A stretch of 64,000 bases of DNA from assembly GCA_039105265.1 (NCBI GenBank), contig JAPFFF010000005.1:1736001-1800000 (forward strand), read 5' to 3'. The notes below the pieces were generated by a model. That model saw only the letters and a list, made by a program, of their open reading frames with translations. It had not been told where the DNA came from and did no database searches. This stretch comes from Tritrichomonas musculus. Lineage: Eukaryota > Parabasalia > Tritrichomonadida > Tritrichomonadidae. Shown in pieces: positions 19,483 to 28,607 of the stretch (positions are counted from its first letter, which is position 1; each line of letters begins with the position of its first letter). Position numbers and translations under genes: made by a program.

Positions 19483-20751
19483 ATGCTATTTCAATCTCCT
19501 TTTACGTGCGACTGCTGGACAAGACAACATCAAGCATATACACCTAATGGAAAATCATTAGCAACAGTCTTAAACGATTTTAAAGTTGAAATTCGCGAAT
19601 CTTCAAATGGCAATTTATTATCTACACTTCGATGCATTGATAAAATAGATCAAATCGGCTGGTCTCCAAATGGCCGTCATATATTTACCGCAATGTATGA
19701 TAGAAACGCTGTTCATGTTTTTACACCACCTACTCATCCAACCCAAGCTAGCGCAAGAATAGATGGTGGTGAACTTGGAATCGAAAATGTAATGTGGTCG
19801 CCAAATAGTCAATTTTTACTTGTGTTTGGTAAAAATGGGGTACGCGTTGATGTTTGGGATCTAAAAACTTGTCATTTAGTTGGAATTCCAGGCATCAAAG
19901 ATGGACGTAATGGAGTAGGTTTTTCCCCAAATAAGCGTGTTTTTGCTTATTTGACACGCCGGAATGGAAAAGACTGTTTAGCACTTCATTCAACAGAAGA
20001 TTGGCAATTTACCAATTTAATTGAGCTTGATACACTTGATGCAAACGATTTAAAGTGGTCTCCAGATGGGGTTAATGTTGCAATTGCTGATTGCCAAATT
20101 GAGCATAGGGTTGTTGTTGTAAATTCAGAAACAGGGCAAGCCTCAACCTATGAAGCATATAAAGGACAAAAAGGTGTTATTACATTATGCTGGTGCATGA
20201 ATTCTCATCTTTTAGCAGCTGGTTCAGGTAATGACGCAATTCAAATTCTATTTACTCCTGAATGGCGTTTGCTTACAGAGTTAGACCACATTAATTTAAC
20301 AAGAGTTTCGAATGCAGACCACTATGAAGAAGAAACCCCAGGGAGAATGATTCCAGCTAAGTTCCCAATCAAAAATTACGATGGATCTTATTCAGGCATA
20401 AATAGAATTGCTTGGTCACGTAGCGGAAAATTCATTGCATCAACAACAGTAACAATGAAAAGAACCATTTTTATTTGGGATCTTGAAACACTTTCTTTGA
20501 TTCATGTTTTTACTTTCTTGACAAATGTTGCAGATTTTCAGTGGTCACCCACCGATGATAATTTAGCAGTTTGTATTGGAACAGATAAACTTTTAAATTG
20601 GAAACCTACAGGATTTAGAATTTCACATGCACAAGAAGCAGCAATTCAAATGCATATGGTTGAATGGAGATCAGATGGTGAAAGTTTAGCAGCATTTGAT
20701 AATGCTGCTGGTACCTGCACTCTTGCTTACCTTCTAGAAGATAACGAATAA
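19483..20751 (+). CDS. WRAP73: WRAP73 (WDR8)-like WD40 protein
   Basis: 422 residues, a WD40 propeller throughout. Blades end in recognisable variants of the WD repeat: IGWSPNGRHIFTAMYDRNAVHVF, MWSPNSQFLLVFGKNGVRVDVWDL, KWSPDGVNVAIADCQIEHRVVVV, ITLCWCMNSHLLAAGSGNDAIQIL, IAWSRSGKFIASTTVTMKRTIFIWDL and FQWSPTDDNLAVCIGTDKL. The order and wording match WRAP73 ([47 protein letters not shown] in the human protein). WRAP73/Wdr8 works with SSX2IP/Msd1 at centrosomes and spindle poles to anchor microtubule minus ends. In this cell it would act at the basal body or spindle complex. Length is close to the family norm (about 460). Confidence 0.85.
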   Translation: MLFQSPFTCDCWTRQHQAYTPNGKSLATVLNDFKVEIRESSNGNLLSTLRCIDKIDQIGWSPNGRHIFTAMYDRNAVHVFTPPTHPTQASARIDGGELGIENVMWSPNSQFLLVFGKNGVRVDVWDLKTCHLVGIPGIKDGRNGVGFSPNKRVFAYLTRRNGKDCLALHSTEDWQFTNLIELDTLDANDLKWSPDGVNVAIADCQIEHRVVVVNSETGQASTYEAYKGQKGVITLCWCMNSHLLAAGSGNDAIQILFTPEWRLLTELDHINLTRVSNADHYEEETPGRMIPAKFPIKNYDGSYSGINRIAWSRSGKFIASTTVTMKRTIFIWDLETLSLIHVFTFLTNVADFQWSPTDDNLAVCIGTDKLLNWKPTGFRISHAQEAAIQMHMVEWRSDGESLAAFDNAAGTCTLAYLLEDNE

Positions 20752-20898
20752 TTTTAATCAACTGTATATTAATTTCTTAAATATTGTTTATATCTTAATT
20801 TGTAAATATATTCATGACCAGAATCTTCCTTGTTATTGAATTTTTGCTTTAATAGATATAAATTTATAATCTCATTAATTAAAAAACAAAACAAAACG

Positions 20899-20927
<29 letters not shown>
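20899..20927. repeat. Poly-A tract (29 A)
   Basis: An uninterrupted run of 29 A residues lies in the convergent spacer between WRAP73 and the phosphatase gene. It could be a slipped homopolymer; nothing suggests a retroposed gene, since the neighbouring genes are ordinary and no target-site duplication is seen. Confidence 0.9.
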
Positions 20928-20930
<3 letters not shown>

Positions 20931-21020
20931 AAGGGAAATTAGATCAAATACAAGAGTTTATACAAATAGCACCAAATTAAGTATATTAAATCAAGTTTAA
21001 TAAGATAAAAGTTTATTAAT

Positions 21021-21935
21021 TTATGCAAAGTAATGAGGTGTCGCTTCATCAGGAATAACTCTTTGGTCATCTGGTACTGCTTTAAATATAACAAAATCAC
21101 GATTAAAGTTTTCATCAATTTTTAAAACAGAGGCATCATTTCCGGAACGATACATATAGTTTGGTGCAGACCAAACTGTAACAAGTTGTTTCTCACCAAA
21201 ATGATATTGATAACCCGACATGGCAAGCTGATGTGCCCTACAAATTAAGTCTATTTTATTATTCTGGCAAAATTCATGTGTTGGCTTAGTTCCAAATAAC
21301 CATCCTGCTCCTCTCTGATTAACTGCCCAACCCTCAATTTCTTCAGGGTCACTCCATGTTAAATCAGCAAGAGCTCCACTACTTGGCAATTCATCTTGCC
21401 TTTCAAGGAGTGGAACTTGTTCAATTAATTTTATCTCTGGTGATAAACCTCCGTGAATACAGAATATCTTATTTGCAATAACAGCTCCAATAGGAAGAAG
21501 ATCAAAAACTTCATTGCACATTCTCCAAAGGCCAGCATGACCATAAAAATTAACGCATTCATCATAAAAACCGTATAATTGATTCACTTGTCTGCATTCG
21601 TGATTGCCTCTAAGTAAATAAATTCTGTCTGGGTAACGAAGTTTGAGTGCTGCTAAGTAACAAAAAGTTTCAAGTGAATAATAACCACGATCAACGTAAT
21701 CGCCAAGGAAAAGATATTTGTTATTTTCGACACCGCCTGAAACGCGAAAGAGTTCAAAAAGATCGTAAAGTTGGCCATGAATATCTCCGCATATTGTAAT
21801 AGGTAGCGCTAATGGATGAATGGTACCTTCTTGATAAAGAACGTCCATCAATCGTGTAAAAAGAGATGTAATTTGTTCTTCTTCGAGCCGCTTCCCACTG
21901 CGAAGCTGCTCAATCCATTGATCAACATCAGACAT
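21021..21935 (-). CDS. Ser/Thr protein phosphatase catalytic subunit, PP4/PP6 type of the PP2A family
   Basis: 304 residues, the normal PP2A-family length. All core metal and active-site motifs are present: GDIHG (about residue 49), GDYVDRG (77), RGNHE (108), CIHGGLSP (about 156) and CRAHQL (about 228). Wording such as WIEQLRSGKRLEEEQI, KIDLICRAHQLAMSGYQYHFGEK and LKIDENFNRDFVIFKAVPD is closest to PP4, with some PP6 flavour. Two oddities: SAPNYMYRSGN replaces SAPNYCYRCGN, and the C terminus ends HYFA, not the near-invariant YFL that is carboxymethylated in PP2A, PP4 and PP6. It should be an active phosphatase, with perhaps altered C-terminal regulation. Confidence 0.9.
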   Translation of the reverse strand: MSDVDQWIEQLRSGKRLEEEQITSLFTRLMDVLYQEGTIHPLALPITICGDIHGQLYDLFELFRVSGGVENNKYLFLGDYVDRGYYSLETFCYLAALKLRYPDRIYLLRGNHECRQVNQLYGFYDECVNFYGHAGLWRMCNEVFDLLPIGAVIANKIFCIHGGLSPEIKLIEQVPLLERQDELPSSGALADLTWSDPEEIEGWAVNQRGAGWLFGTKPTHEFCQNNKIDLICRAHQLAMSGYQYHFGEKQLVTVWSAPNYMYRSGNDASVLKIDENFNRDFVIFKAVPDDQRVIPDEATPHYFA

Positions 21936-22275
21936 TATAAGTTTTAACCGCTGATTTGTTTATTTATTTTTTATGTATAAGTTCTTTGACATGTAACGTT
22001 TTTGAAAGAAAACACGAAAATTTATAATCTTTTTAAATAATTATAATAATTTTCATTTATACGTCGATTTTTGGCGAAATTTTATTAAACGAAAAGATAT
22101 TTCTTTTGAGATACAGTTTTTTCTTTCCTTACATTTATTCAAAAATCAGAACGTTTATTTTTACTGAGCATTCAATTTATAAAATTTTAAAATTTTCTAG
22201 CAATTCAATAATGAATTTTAGATTTTTTTTTTTTTGAAATTTGCTTTTTTTAAGATCCACTTTATAAAATAACAT
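21936..22275. other. Divergent intergenic region
   Basis: About 340 bp between divergent phosphatase and RhoGEF-Kelch genes. AT-rich with a T-run near 22226. No gene or clear motif. Confidence 0.5.
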
Positions 22276-24675
22276 ATGAGCGTGACAGAAGCGAAATGGG
22301 TTTATTTTCCAAAAATAAAAGTTATTACTACAAAAAATAATCAAATTTATGTATCAAAAGATGAATTCACAAAACATCTTGAAGCAAATGACGAATTATT
22401 AAATTTATATGGCGGAACAATTTCAGTTTTATATGTTTGTTCGAATACTTTTTCTATTTCTTTTGAACAATTAAATGAAGCAATACCGTTATCCGAAATT
22501 TTAAATCTTGTTTGTTCAATTCCAAAATCAAGTAGTTCATATATATATCCAACCGTATGGCTTGAATTTTCAAACAATCGCCATGGAATAAATTTCAAAA
22601 TTCCAGTGTGCGAATATGAAGGTAATTTTCTATTAAACTATGATTTTCATTTCCAATCACCTTTTTCTACAAAAATGGCATTGCAGTTATTTACACAAAC
22701 TCTTGATATAGAAAATGATAATGCTTTTTTTGCTAATTCTAAAAGTGAACTTTATGAATCCGATTACTCAAATTTTTTAAAAGAAATAATTAATGATAAG
22801 CTGTTTATTGTCGTCAAATTAACCAAGAAAAAAGTGAAAAACATTAAAGAACGAATCAATACAATCAAAGAAGTTCTGGAGTCAGAAGTTTCATATAATT
22901 TGCGCTTACTCAAATTAAAAGATATTTGCAATTTTTTTGATGAGCACGCAATACTCGATAATGAAAATCAAATGCTATTTCAATCTCTCATTGACTCTCT
23001 ATATGCAATGAGTAACGACATTAAGATCAAGTTATCTTCTTATACATCATATTACATGGTTCCATTAGGACAAATTTTCCTTAAATATACTTCTTTAATA
23101 CCAGTTTATGTTCGTTATGCAGATCTCTTACAAGAAGCTATGGCAAAATTCCGTAAAAATATGGAGAATCCACTCTTTAAAAACATCGTCGATAAATATC
23201 AAAGTGAACCCTATTTCGATATGCTTTCACTAGAACAATATTTGCACGAACCTGATCAAAGACTTCCACGATATCGGATGCTTATTCAGAGAGCCTTTGA
23301 TTCAACCCCTTGGGGCCATCCAGACAAAGTTCTTTTAATGTCTGTAATTGAGAAATTTAACAATGAAAGAATTAAAAATAATGGTGAATGTTTATTTGAA
23401 CAATCTACTTTAGACAAGTATCCATCAGAACTGAATGAATATTTATATTATTTACCACTTGAAAATGGTCAAGGATATATTTGCAACTACAAAGTTCTTT
23501 TTAATAATGAGCAATCAATTGCTGTTTTATATAGTGATTACATGAGAATTTTAAACATTTCAACAGTATCAACAAAAGTAATTGATTATCCAAATCTACG
23601 ATTTCTAAACTCAGATGAAGAAATCATAGAAAATCCATCTTTTGAATGCGTCATTTTTGTTTTTAGTTGTCATCATACACTGAAATTCAATTCAAAATTC
23701 GAATTGAAATCTTTTATTCAAAACGTTAAAGAAGCTTCTTTTATGACTCAGCTTAAAAATGCAAAATTTTCTGTTGGATTGTATTGGGATCAAAAAGTTG
23801 CAGCTTGTCCAATTCATCTTCAACATCATACAATGTCCGAATTAAACGGAAATATATACGTTTTTGGCGGAATTGATGAGAAGGGACTTTTTTCTTCGTC
23901 TTTTATTAGTTATAGTATTGAAAATAATGAATGGAAACAACTTACAGCATCAATTCAGCCAAGAAAAGACACTGTAATGATATCAGTTAAAGATAAAATT
24001 TATTTGTTTGGCGGATATTCAGATAATATGGAACCTTTAAACGATCTGTGGATATTTGATGGCGTAAATTGGTCGCTAGCTGAAAATAATGTAAGTTTAG
24101 CTGATGGCGGATATTATTCAGCGACAAAATATACAAACAATAGAATATTATTTGTCGGTGGTGATAAAAAAATACAAACATTAATATATAATATAAATGA
24201 ATGCCAATGGAGTGAAATTTGTTCTAATGAAGAAGCCATTATACCTATGAAATATCATAACGTTGCTTTTTGCCAACAATCAGAAACAGTTCTTTTGTTT
24301 GGAGGAATGTCAATACCTGAAAATGAACCTGTCAAAGACTTATATATCCTTGATGAAGAGAAGAATTCATGGATTAAAAATTCAATATCTTTGATTGGTC
24401 AGTTTCCAACACCTCGATACGGAAATTTAATGTTATCTTTGAAATCATACATTTTCATTCTAGGAGGGATTGGGAGCAGCGCACCTTATGTTTTAAATCC
24501 GAATAGATATTTTAATTTAATTAGAAATGAAGGAAAATTTCCAATGTTCGTCTCATTTAGTGCAGCATGTGTTGCCAATGATGCAATCTGGGCTCTTGGA
24601 GGTGCAACTGAAGATGGAATAAGCAATGTATTTTATAAAATCACAATACTTCGCGATTATCAACAGCAACAATAA
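22276..24675 (+). CDS. RhoGEF (DH domain) fused to Kelch repeats
   Basis: 799 residues. Residues about 1-180 form an unrecognised N-terminal region. Residues about 185-375 are a DH domain: IKERINTIKEVLESEVSYNLRLLKL (the E-x2-Y-x3-L start), then YVRYADLLQEAMAKFRKN and the family signature LEQYLHEPDQRLPRYRMLIQRAF. Residues about 380-500 are a PH-like region. From about 515 to the end there are Kelch repeats, each with a Gly-Gly pair: NIYVFGGIDEKG, KIYLFGGYSD, RILFVGGDKK, TVLLFGGMSI, YIFILGGIGS, AIWALGGATE, making a six-blade propeller. DH domains load GTP onto Rho/Rac GTPases, here presumably controlling actin; the Kelch part would target the protein. Confidence 0.85.
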   Translation: MSVTEAKWVYFPKIKVITTKNNQIYVSKDEFTKHLEANDELLNLYGGTISVLYVCSNTFSISFEQLNEAIPLSEILNLVCSIPKSSSSYIYPTVWLEFSNNRHGINFKIPVCEYEGNFLLNYDFHFQSPFSTKMALQLFTQTLDIENDNAFFANSKSELYESDYSNFLKEIINDKLFIVVKLTKKKVKNIKERINTIKEVLESEVSYNLRLLKLKDICNFFDEHAILDNENQMLFQSLIDSLYAMSNDIKIKLSSYTSYYMVPLGQIFLKYTSLIPVYVRYADLLQEAMAKFRKNMENPLFKNIVDKYQSEPYFDMLSLEQYLHEPDQRLPRYRMLIQRAFDSTPWGHPDKVLLMSVIEKFNNERIKNNGECLFEQSTLDKYPSELNEYLYYLPLENGQGYICNYKVLFNNEQSIAVLYSDYMRILNISTVSTKVIDYPNLRFLNSDEEIIENPSFECVIFVFSCHHTLKFNSKFELKSFIQNVKEASFMTQLKNAKFSVGLYWDQKVAACPIHLQHHTMSELNGNIYVFGGIDEKGLFSSSFISYSIENNEWKQLTASIQPRKDTVMISVKDKIYLFGGYSDNMEPLNDLWIFDGVNWSLAENNVSLADGGYYSATKYTNNRILFVGGDKKIQTLIYNINECQWSEICSNEEAIIPMKYHNVAFCQQSETVLLFGGMSIPENEPVKDLYILDEEKNSWIKNSISLIGQFPTPRYGNLMLSLKSYIFILGGIGSSAPYVLNPNRYFNLIRNEGKFPMFVSFSAACVANDAIWALGGATEDGISNVFYKITILRDYQQQQ

Positions 24676-24818
24676 TAATATAAAACTTATCATAAGATTA
24701 ATTGAAAAAATAGGAACTATCGATATCATAATGAAAAGAAGAGCTTCTCGTTTATAAATTGATATGTATTTTAAATTTTAATTTTTATAATATTATAGAA
24801 CATATAAAGAATAATAAA

Positions 24819-26348
24819 TTAATTAGTCTTTTGTTTTTTGTTTTGCCTTTCTTGCTCTTGATACCATTTCTGCCTTGCAGCTTCTTTTGCCTTATCTGGC
24901 TTATAATCAGAATTTAGTTCGTCCTTATTTGACTTATAATAAGCAAAAACAACTGCGATGACTGATATAGCAATTCCAGAGAAAATCGTGAATTTCATCA
25001 TTCTTGTTGATGATAATTTTGTTTTCCAGGCTTTGAAAGGAAGTTGCGGAGGATCAATTACAAACGTAGTATTTCCATCATTTAAATAATTTAATATTGC
25101 CTTCAAAACGTCTGGACGAAGAAGTTCAAATCTGGATGATGTAAGATTTAATATAATATGATCGACCAAAGAAGGTATTGAACTCATATTTTTATAAAAA
25201 TCGATAACTGTTTTTGGTCTTGGCAAATCAAACTCCCCGGCCACAATGAGAATTGGCTGCGTAATTTTTGTATTTTCTTGTATTTGTGAACTGAAGTTGG
25301 AAGAAGATTCGTTATGAAATCCAAAATATTCTATTGGAGGAAGATATGGGCAAATAAGTTTGAAAGAAGGAAGATAAAAAAGTGATTTATCGAAAGGCTG
25401 GGCGCAAACATGTAAGGCAACATCAGACCATTTAATTGACATTGTTTCTGGTCCTGAAAAACTGGTAAGCGCAATATATCCTAGAGTTGAACCATCTGTG
25501 ATTGTTTGAAGAAAATCAAGAGCATTGGGGATCATCGATGGAATTCGTAATTGATAAGAAATTGAGAATTCAATTCGATCGCGTTGTACGTTAAAAATCC
25601 CATAAGAATGCTTAGGCATTTTGTCTAAAGGTGGAATCCATTTCACGTTTTTATATGGACAAGTTTGATTGCGCCTGCATCTACTTCGAATTACTGCCAA
25701 TAAACGAGTTGTAGTATCATTGTGTTGAATAGGCCATGACAAAACCGAAGCCCCAACCATTGCTATTCGAACAATTTTTTTGGAATTGGGATTGTTTTCA
25801 TTCCCAATTGTGGCGGCCACTTGATGAGCTATTCTAGACCCATCTTCTCCTATAGCTATAATATGATAATAATTGGATAACAATGGTTCTAGTGAAAGAA
25901 AATGAAGAACATCAAGAGCTCTCTGAGTTATCCAAAAATCACTTAATTGAAACTTTTCATTTTGGAAAGTCTTGTTGATTACTTTTGACAGAAATCGATC
26001 GTTAACATTTTTTAATTCAATACGCGTTAATGATTTAAATTCATGATCTTTTGGTGATGGATCAGAATCAATCCCTCTATATCCAATAAACAATAATGGA
26101 TTATCGGGGAAATTAGAATTAACAAATTCGAACGTGTCGGGAATGTTTCCATTTCCATTTCCTGGACCAAAAAACAGTATTGGGGTTTTAGATGCATTAA
26201 AATTAGCCAAAACAACAGGCAAAGATAAATTTATAGGGGAATATTCGTTATATCTAAGAGGTACTGTAAAAATACCTCTTTTAATATTATTGTTTTTAGT
26301 ATCAATTGTCCATTTAATACAAAAAGAAAAAACGAAAGCGAAAATCAT
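24819..26348 (-). CDS. Membrane alpha/beta-hydrolase-like protein lacking the nucleophile serine
   Basis: 509 residues. It starts with a hydrophobic signal-like segment (MIFAFVFSFCIKW) and ends with a transmembrane helix at about residues 450-471 and a 38-residue charged cytosolic tail. The ectodomain follows the TAP-like secreted peptidase plan: GPGNGNGN for the GGPGGSG oxyanion loop, YRGIDSDP for DQRGTGxS, a cap region, then QPILIVAGEFDLPRP for the LVVxGxxDPxTP block. The nucleophile elbow GxSxG reads GEDGS (about residues 167-171), so Asp stands where Ser should be, and no clear catalytic His follows. The protein therefore looks like a surface or endomembrane pseudoenzyme with several N-glycosylation sites (N-x-S/T). 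Confidence 0.7.
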   Translation of the reverse strand: MIFAFVFSFCIKWTIDTKNNNIKRGIFTVPLRYNEYSPINLSLPVVLANFNASKTPILFFGPGNGNGNIPDTFEFVNSNFPDNPLLFIGYRGIDSDPSPKDHEFKSLTRIELKNVNDRFLSKVINKTFQNEKFQLSDFWITQRALDVLHFLSLEPLLSNYYHIIAIGEDGSRIAHQVAATIGNENNPNSKKIVRIAMVGASVLSWPIQHNDTTTRLLAVIRSRCRRNQTCPYKNVKWIPPLDKMPKHSYGIFNVQRDRIEFSISYQLRIPSMIPNALDFLQTITDGSTLGYIALTSFSGPETMSIKWSDVALHVCAQPFDKSLFYLPSFKLICPYLPPIEYFGFHNESSSNFSSQIQENTKITQPILIVAGEFDLPRPKTVIDFYKNMSSIPSLVDHIILNLTSSRFELLRPDVLKAILNYLNDGNTTFVIDPPQLPFKAWKTKLSSTRMMKFTIFSGIAISVIAVVFAYYKSNKDELNSDYKPDKAKEAARQKWYQEQERQNKKQKTN

Positions 26349-26468
26349 TTAAAAAAACGACTTTTGATATAAAAAATTTTTTTTGAGTTTATATTGAATT
26401 TTTTAAATTAAATAACAATACAATTTTTGTATGAAAGATTTAAAAAATTGAATTTATCTTTTAACTGC

Positions 26469-26473
26469 TCATT
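26469..26473 (+). promoter_or_regulatory. Initiator-like TCATT before the hexosaminidase ATG
   Basis: TCATT sits 18 bases before the ATG at 26487, matching the trichomonad initiator (TCAYW) and its usual distance. It supports 26487 as the start over the in-frame TTG at 26427, which would lie upstream of the predicted transcription start. Confidence 0.5.
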
Positions 26474-26486
26474 TCACAAAATCTAT

Positions 26487-28421
26487 ATGCTTGCATTATT
26501 ACTAGCTCTTGCATTCTCAAGAGTCCCAACTTATGTTAATATTTTGCCATACCCAGTAGATGTTAAAATCAATGAAGGCGAATGGGAACTCAAATCAACA
26601 GATAAAATTTATTATGATGAAAAATCAGAAGGAATGAAAGATGTTGCAACAGTTTGCGCTGAATTTCTCAGAAAAGTTACTGGATTTGAATTGCCTCTCA
26701 CTACATCATCAATTTCAAATGGAATTACATTTAATACTGCTACAGGACTTGAAAAAGAAGGCTACAAACTTTCAGTAACATCAGAAAGGGTAATAATTTC
26801 CGCTAATGATAGAAATGGTTGGTATTATGGCTATCAGTCACTCCTTCAACTTCTTCCACTCGCAATTTTCTCTGAAACAGTTCAGCATGTTAGATGGCTT
26901 GCTCAGAATGTTGAAATCGTAGATTATCCTAGGTTTTCATGGCGTGGTGTTATGGTTGATACATCAAGGCATTTTAATACTGTTGAAGCCCTTAAATCAA
27001 TGGTCGATGCAATGTCATTAAACAAGTTAAATGTTCTCCACCTCCATTTAAATGATGACCAAGGATGGAGACTTGAGATTAAAAAGTATCCCAAGTTAAC
27101 ACAAGTTGGATCTGTTCGTAAGGCTTCTCCCATTAAATGGCATCGTGATAATCTCGATAATGTTCAATATGGTCCTTATTTCTTCACTCAAGATCAAATG
27201 AGGGATTTAGTTGCATATGCCAAGAAGAAGAGTGTTTATGTTGTTCCAGAAATTGAAATGCCAGGGCATACACTAGCAGGACTTGCAGCATATCCAGAAT
27301 ATTCATGCACAGGAGGACCATTTGAACCATGGTGCTATTGGGGAGTTTCTCAGGATGTATTTTGTGCAGGAAACGACAAAGTTTTTGATTTTCTGAAAGA
27401 CATTTTAGAAGAAGTTTTTGACATTTTCGATCAAACAATTTATATTCATTGTGGTGGTGACGAGTGTCCAAAGGGTCGTTGGCAAAATTGTGAAAAATGC
27501 AAAGCACGCTATGATTCACTTAAATTAACCGATTGGAATCAACTTGAAACATGGTTCCTCGAACAGATGTCTCAATGGATTACATCAAAAGGACACCAAC
27601 TTATTGGATGGGATGAAATGATGGAAGGTGGAATACCAAACAATGCTGTTGTTATGTCGTGGCGAGGCACACAAGCTGGTCAAGAAGCAGCACGACAGGG
27701 CCATGATGTTGTTATGGCTGATTGGGGATATCTTTATCTTGATAGATGGCAATTCCCATCACCAATGGATCCATATGAATACAACAATTACTTATGCACA
27801 ACACATACAATTTGGACATATGATCCACGAAATGGACTCGATGAAGAAGCTCAAAAACACATTCTTGGCGTTCAAACTTCACAATGGGCGGAATACGTTT
27901 TTTCAATTGATGATCTGCAATATAAAACATTCCCACGCTCTTGTGCAACAGCTGAAATAGGTTGGCTTCCAGTTGACAAAAAGGATTGGTTTAGATTTGT
28001 TAAGATTCTTACAGAAAGTCAACTTCCTCGACTTCATGCTATTGGATTTAACGCAGCTCCATTTGCAATGATGCAAAATTCTGAATGGCTTAAAGGCCAA
28101 GTACCTGAAAATGATTATGTTACCGTCGAATGGTGCGTACCTTATACAATCGATAGAAAAGGAAATTATCAATTAATATTCGTTCATAATGGCGGTGAAT
28201 CTACTTTGAAAATAAAGAATGTTCGATTGGTCTTTGACCAAGTTGAAGTTGCTTCAGATAATCACGAAGGCTCAGCTGGTAAATATGAATCACATGATAA
28301 CATTTACTCTTTCAATCAGCAAACTGATGTAACTGAAGGTGTTAAAATTTTCATCAGAGCTGATTTGAAGAATGAGGGTGGAACAGACTCGCATGGCCAT
28401 ATATATCTTTATCACTTATAA
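26487..28421 (+). CDS. Secreted beta-N-acetylhexosaminidase (GH20)
   Basis: 644 residues from the ATG at 26487, which opens a signal peptide (MLALLLALAFS). The residue after cleavage leads into an N-terminal GH20b domain (about 20-145). The catalytic TIM barrel follows: GVMVDTSRHF, LHLHLNDDQGWRLEIKKYP, VVPEIEMPGHT and the catalytic Asp-Glu pair in HCGGDECPK (about residues 325-326), then GWDEMMEGG and VMSWRG. Glu is the general acid and Asp orients the substrate acetamido group. The enzyme removes terminal GlcNAc/GalNAc from glycans and mucins, in a lysosome-like compartment or outside the cell. All key residues are seen. The last 100 residues form a beta-rich extension. Confidence 0.94.
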   Translation: MLALLLALAFSRVPTYVNILPYPVDVKINEGEWELKSTDKIYYDEKSEGMKDVATVCAEFLRKVTGFELPLTTSSISNGITFNTATGLEKEGYKLSVTSERVIISANDRNGWYYGYQSLLQLLPLAIFSETVQHVRWLAQNVEIVDYPRFSWRGVMVDTSRHFNTVEALKSMVDAMSLNKLNVLHLHLNDDQGWRLEIKKYPKLTQVGSVRKASPIKWHRDNLDNVQYGPYFFTQDQMRDLVAYAKKKSVYVVPEIEMPGHTLAGLAAYPEYSCTGGPFEPWCYWGVSQDVFCAGNDKVFDFLKDILEEVFDIFDQTIYIHCGGDECPKGRWQNCEKCKARYDSLKLTDWNQLETWFLEQMSQWITSKGHQLIGWDEMMEGGIPNNAVVMSWRGTQAGQEAARQGHDVVMADWGYLYLDRWQFPSPMDPYEYNNYLCTTHTIWTYDPRNGLDEEAQKHILGVQTSQWAEYVFSIDDLQYKTFPRSCATAEIGWLPVDKKDWFRFVKILTESQLPRLHAIGFNAAPFAMMQNSEWLKGQVPENDYVTVEWCVPYTIDRKGNYQLIFVHNGGESTLKIKNVRLVFDQVEVASDNHEGSAGKYESHDNIYSFNQQTDVTEGVKIFIRADLKNEGGTDSHGHIYLYHL

Positions 28422-28607
28422 ATGTAATTTATTTGAATGACAACTTAACTAAAAAATAATTATTTAGTTATTTAATTATCATTGATGATTTTCCTTGGTT
28501 CACTTTTAAAAAAATAAGCTGGTATTTGGTTAATCCTTTTTTTATTTCATCTCTTTTATCAGTATGAGAAAATATTTTCAAAATTTTAAACGTATTAAAA
28601 AATCGAA

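Noticed and set aside
20899-20927. 29-A tract as a sign of a retroposed gene (WRAP73)
   Set aside because: The gene has a normal neighbourhood, no flanking duplication is seen, and intronless genes are the rule here.
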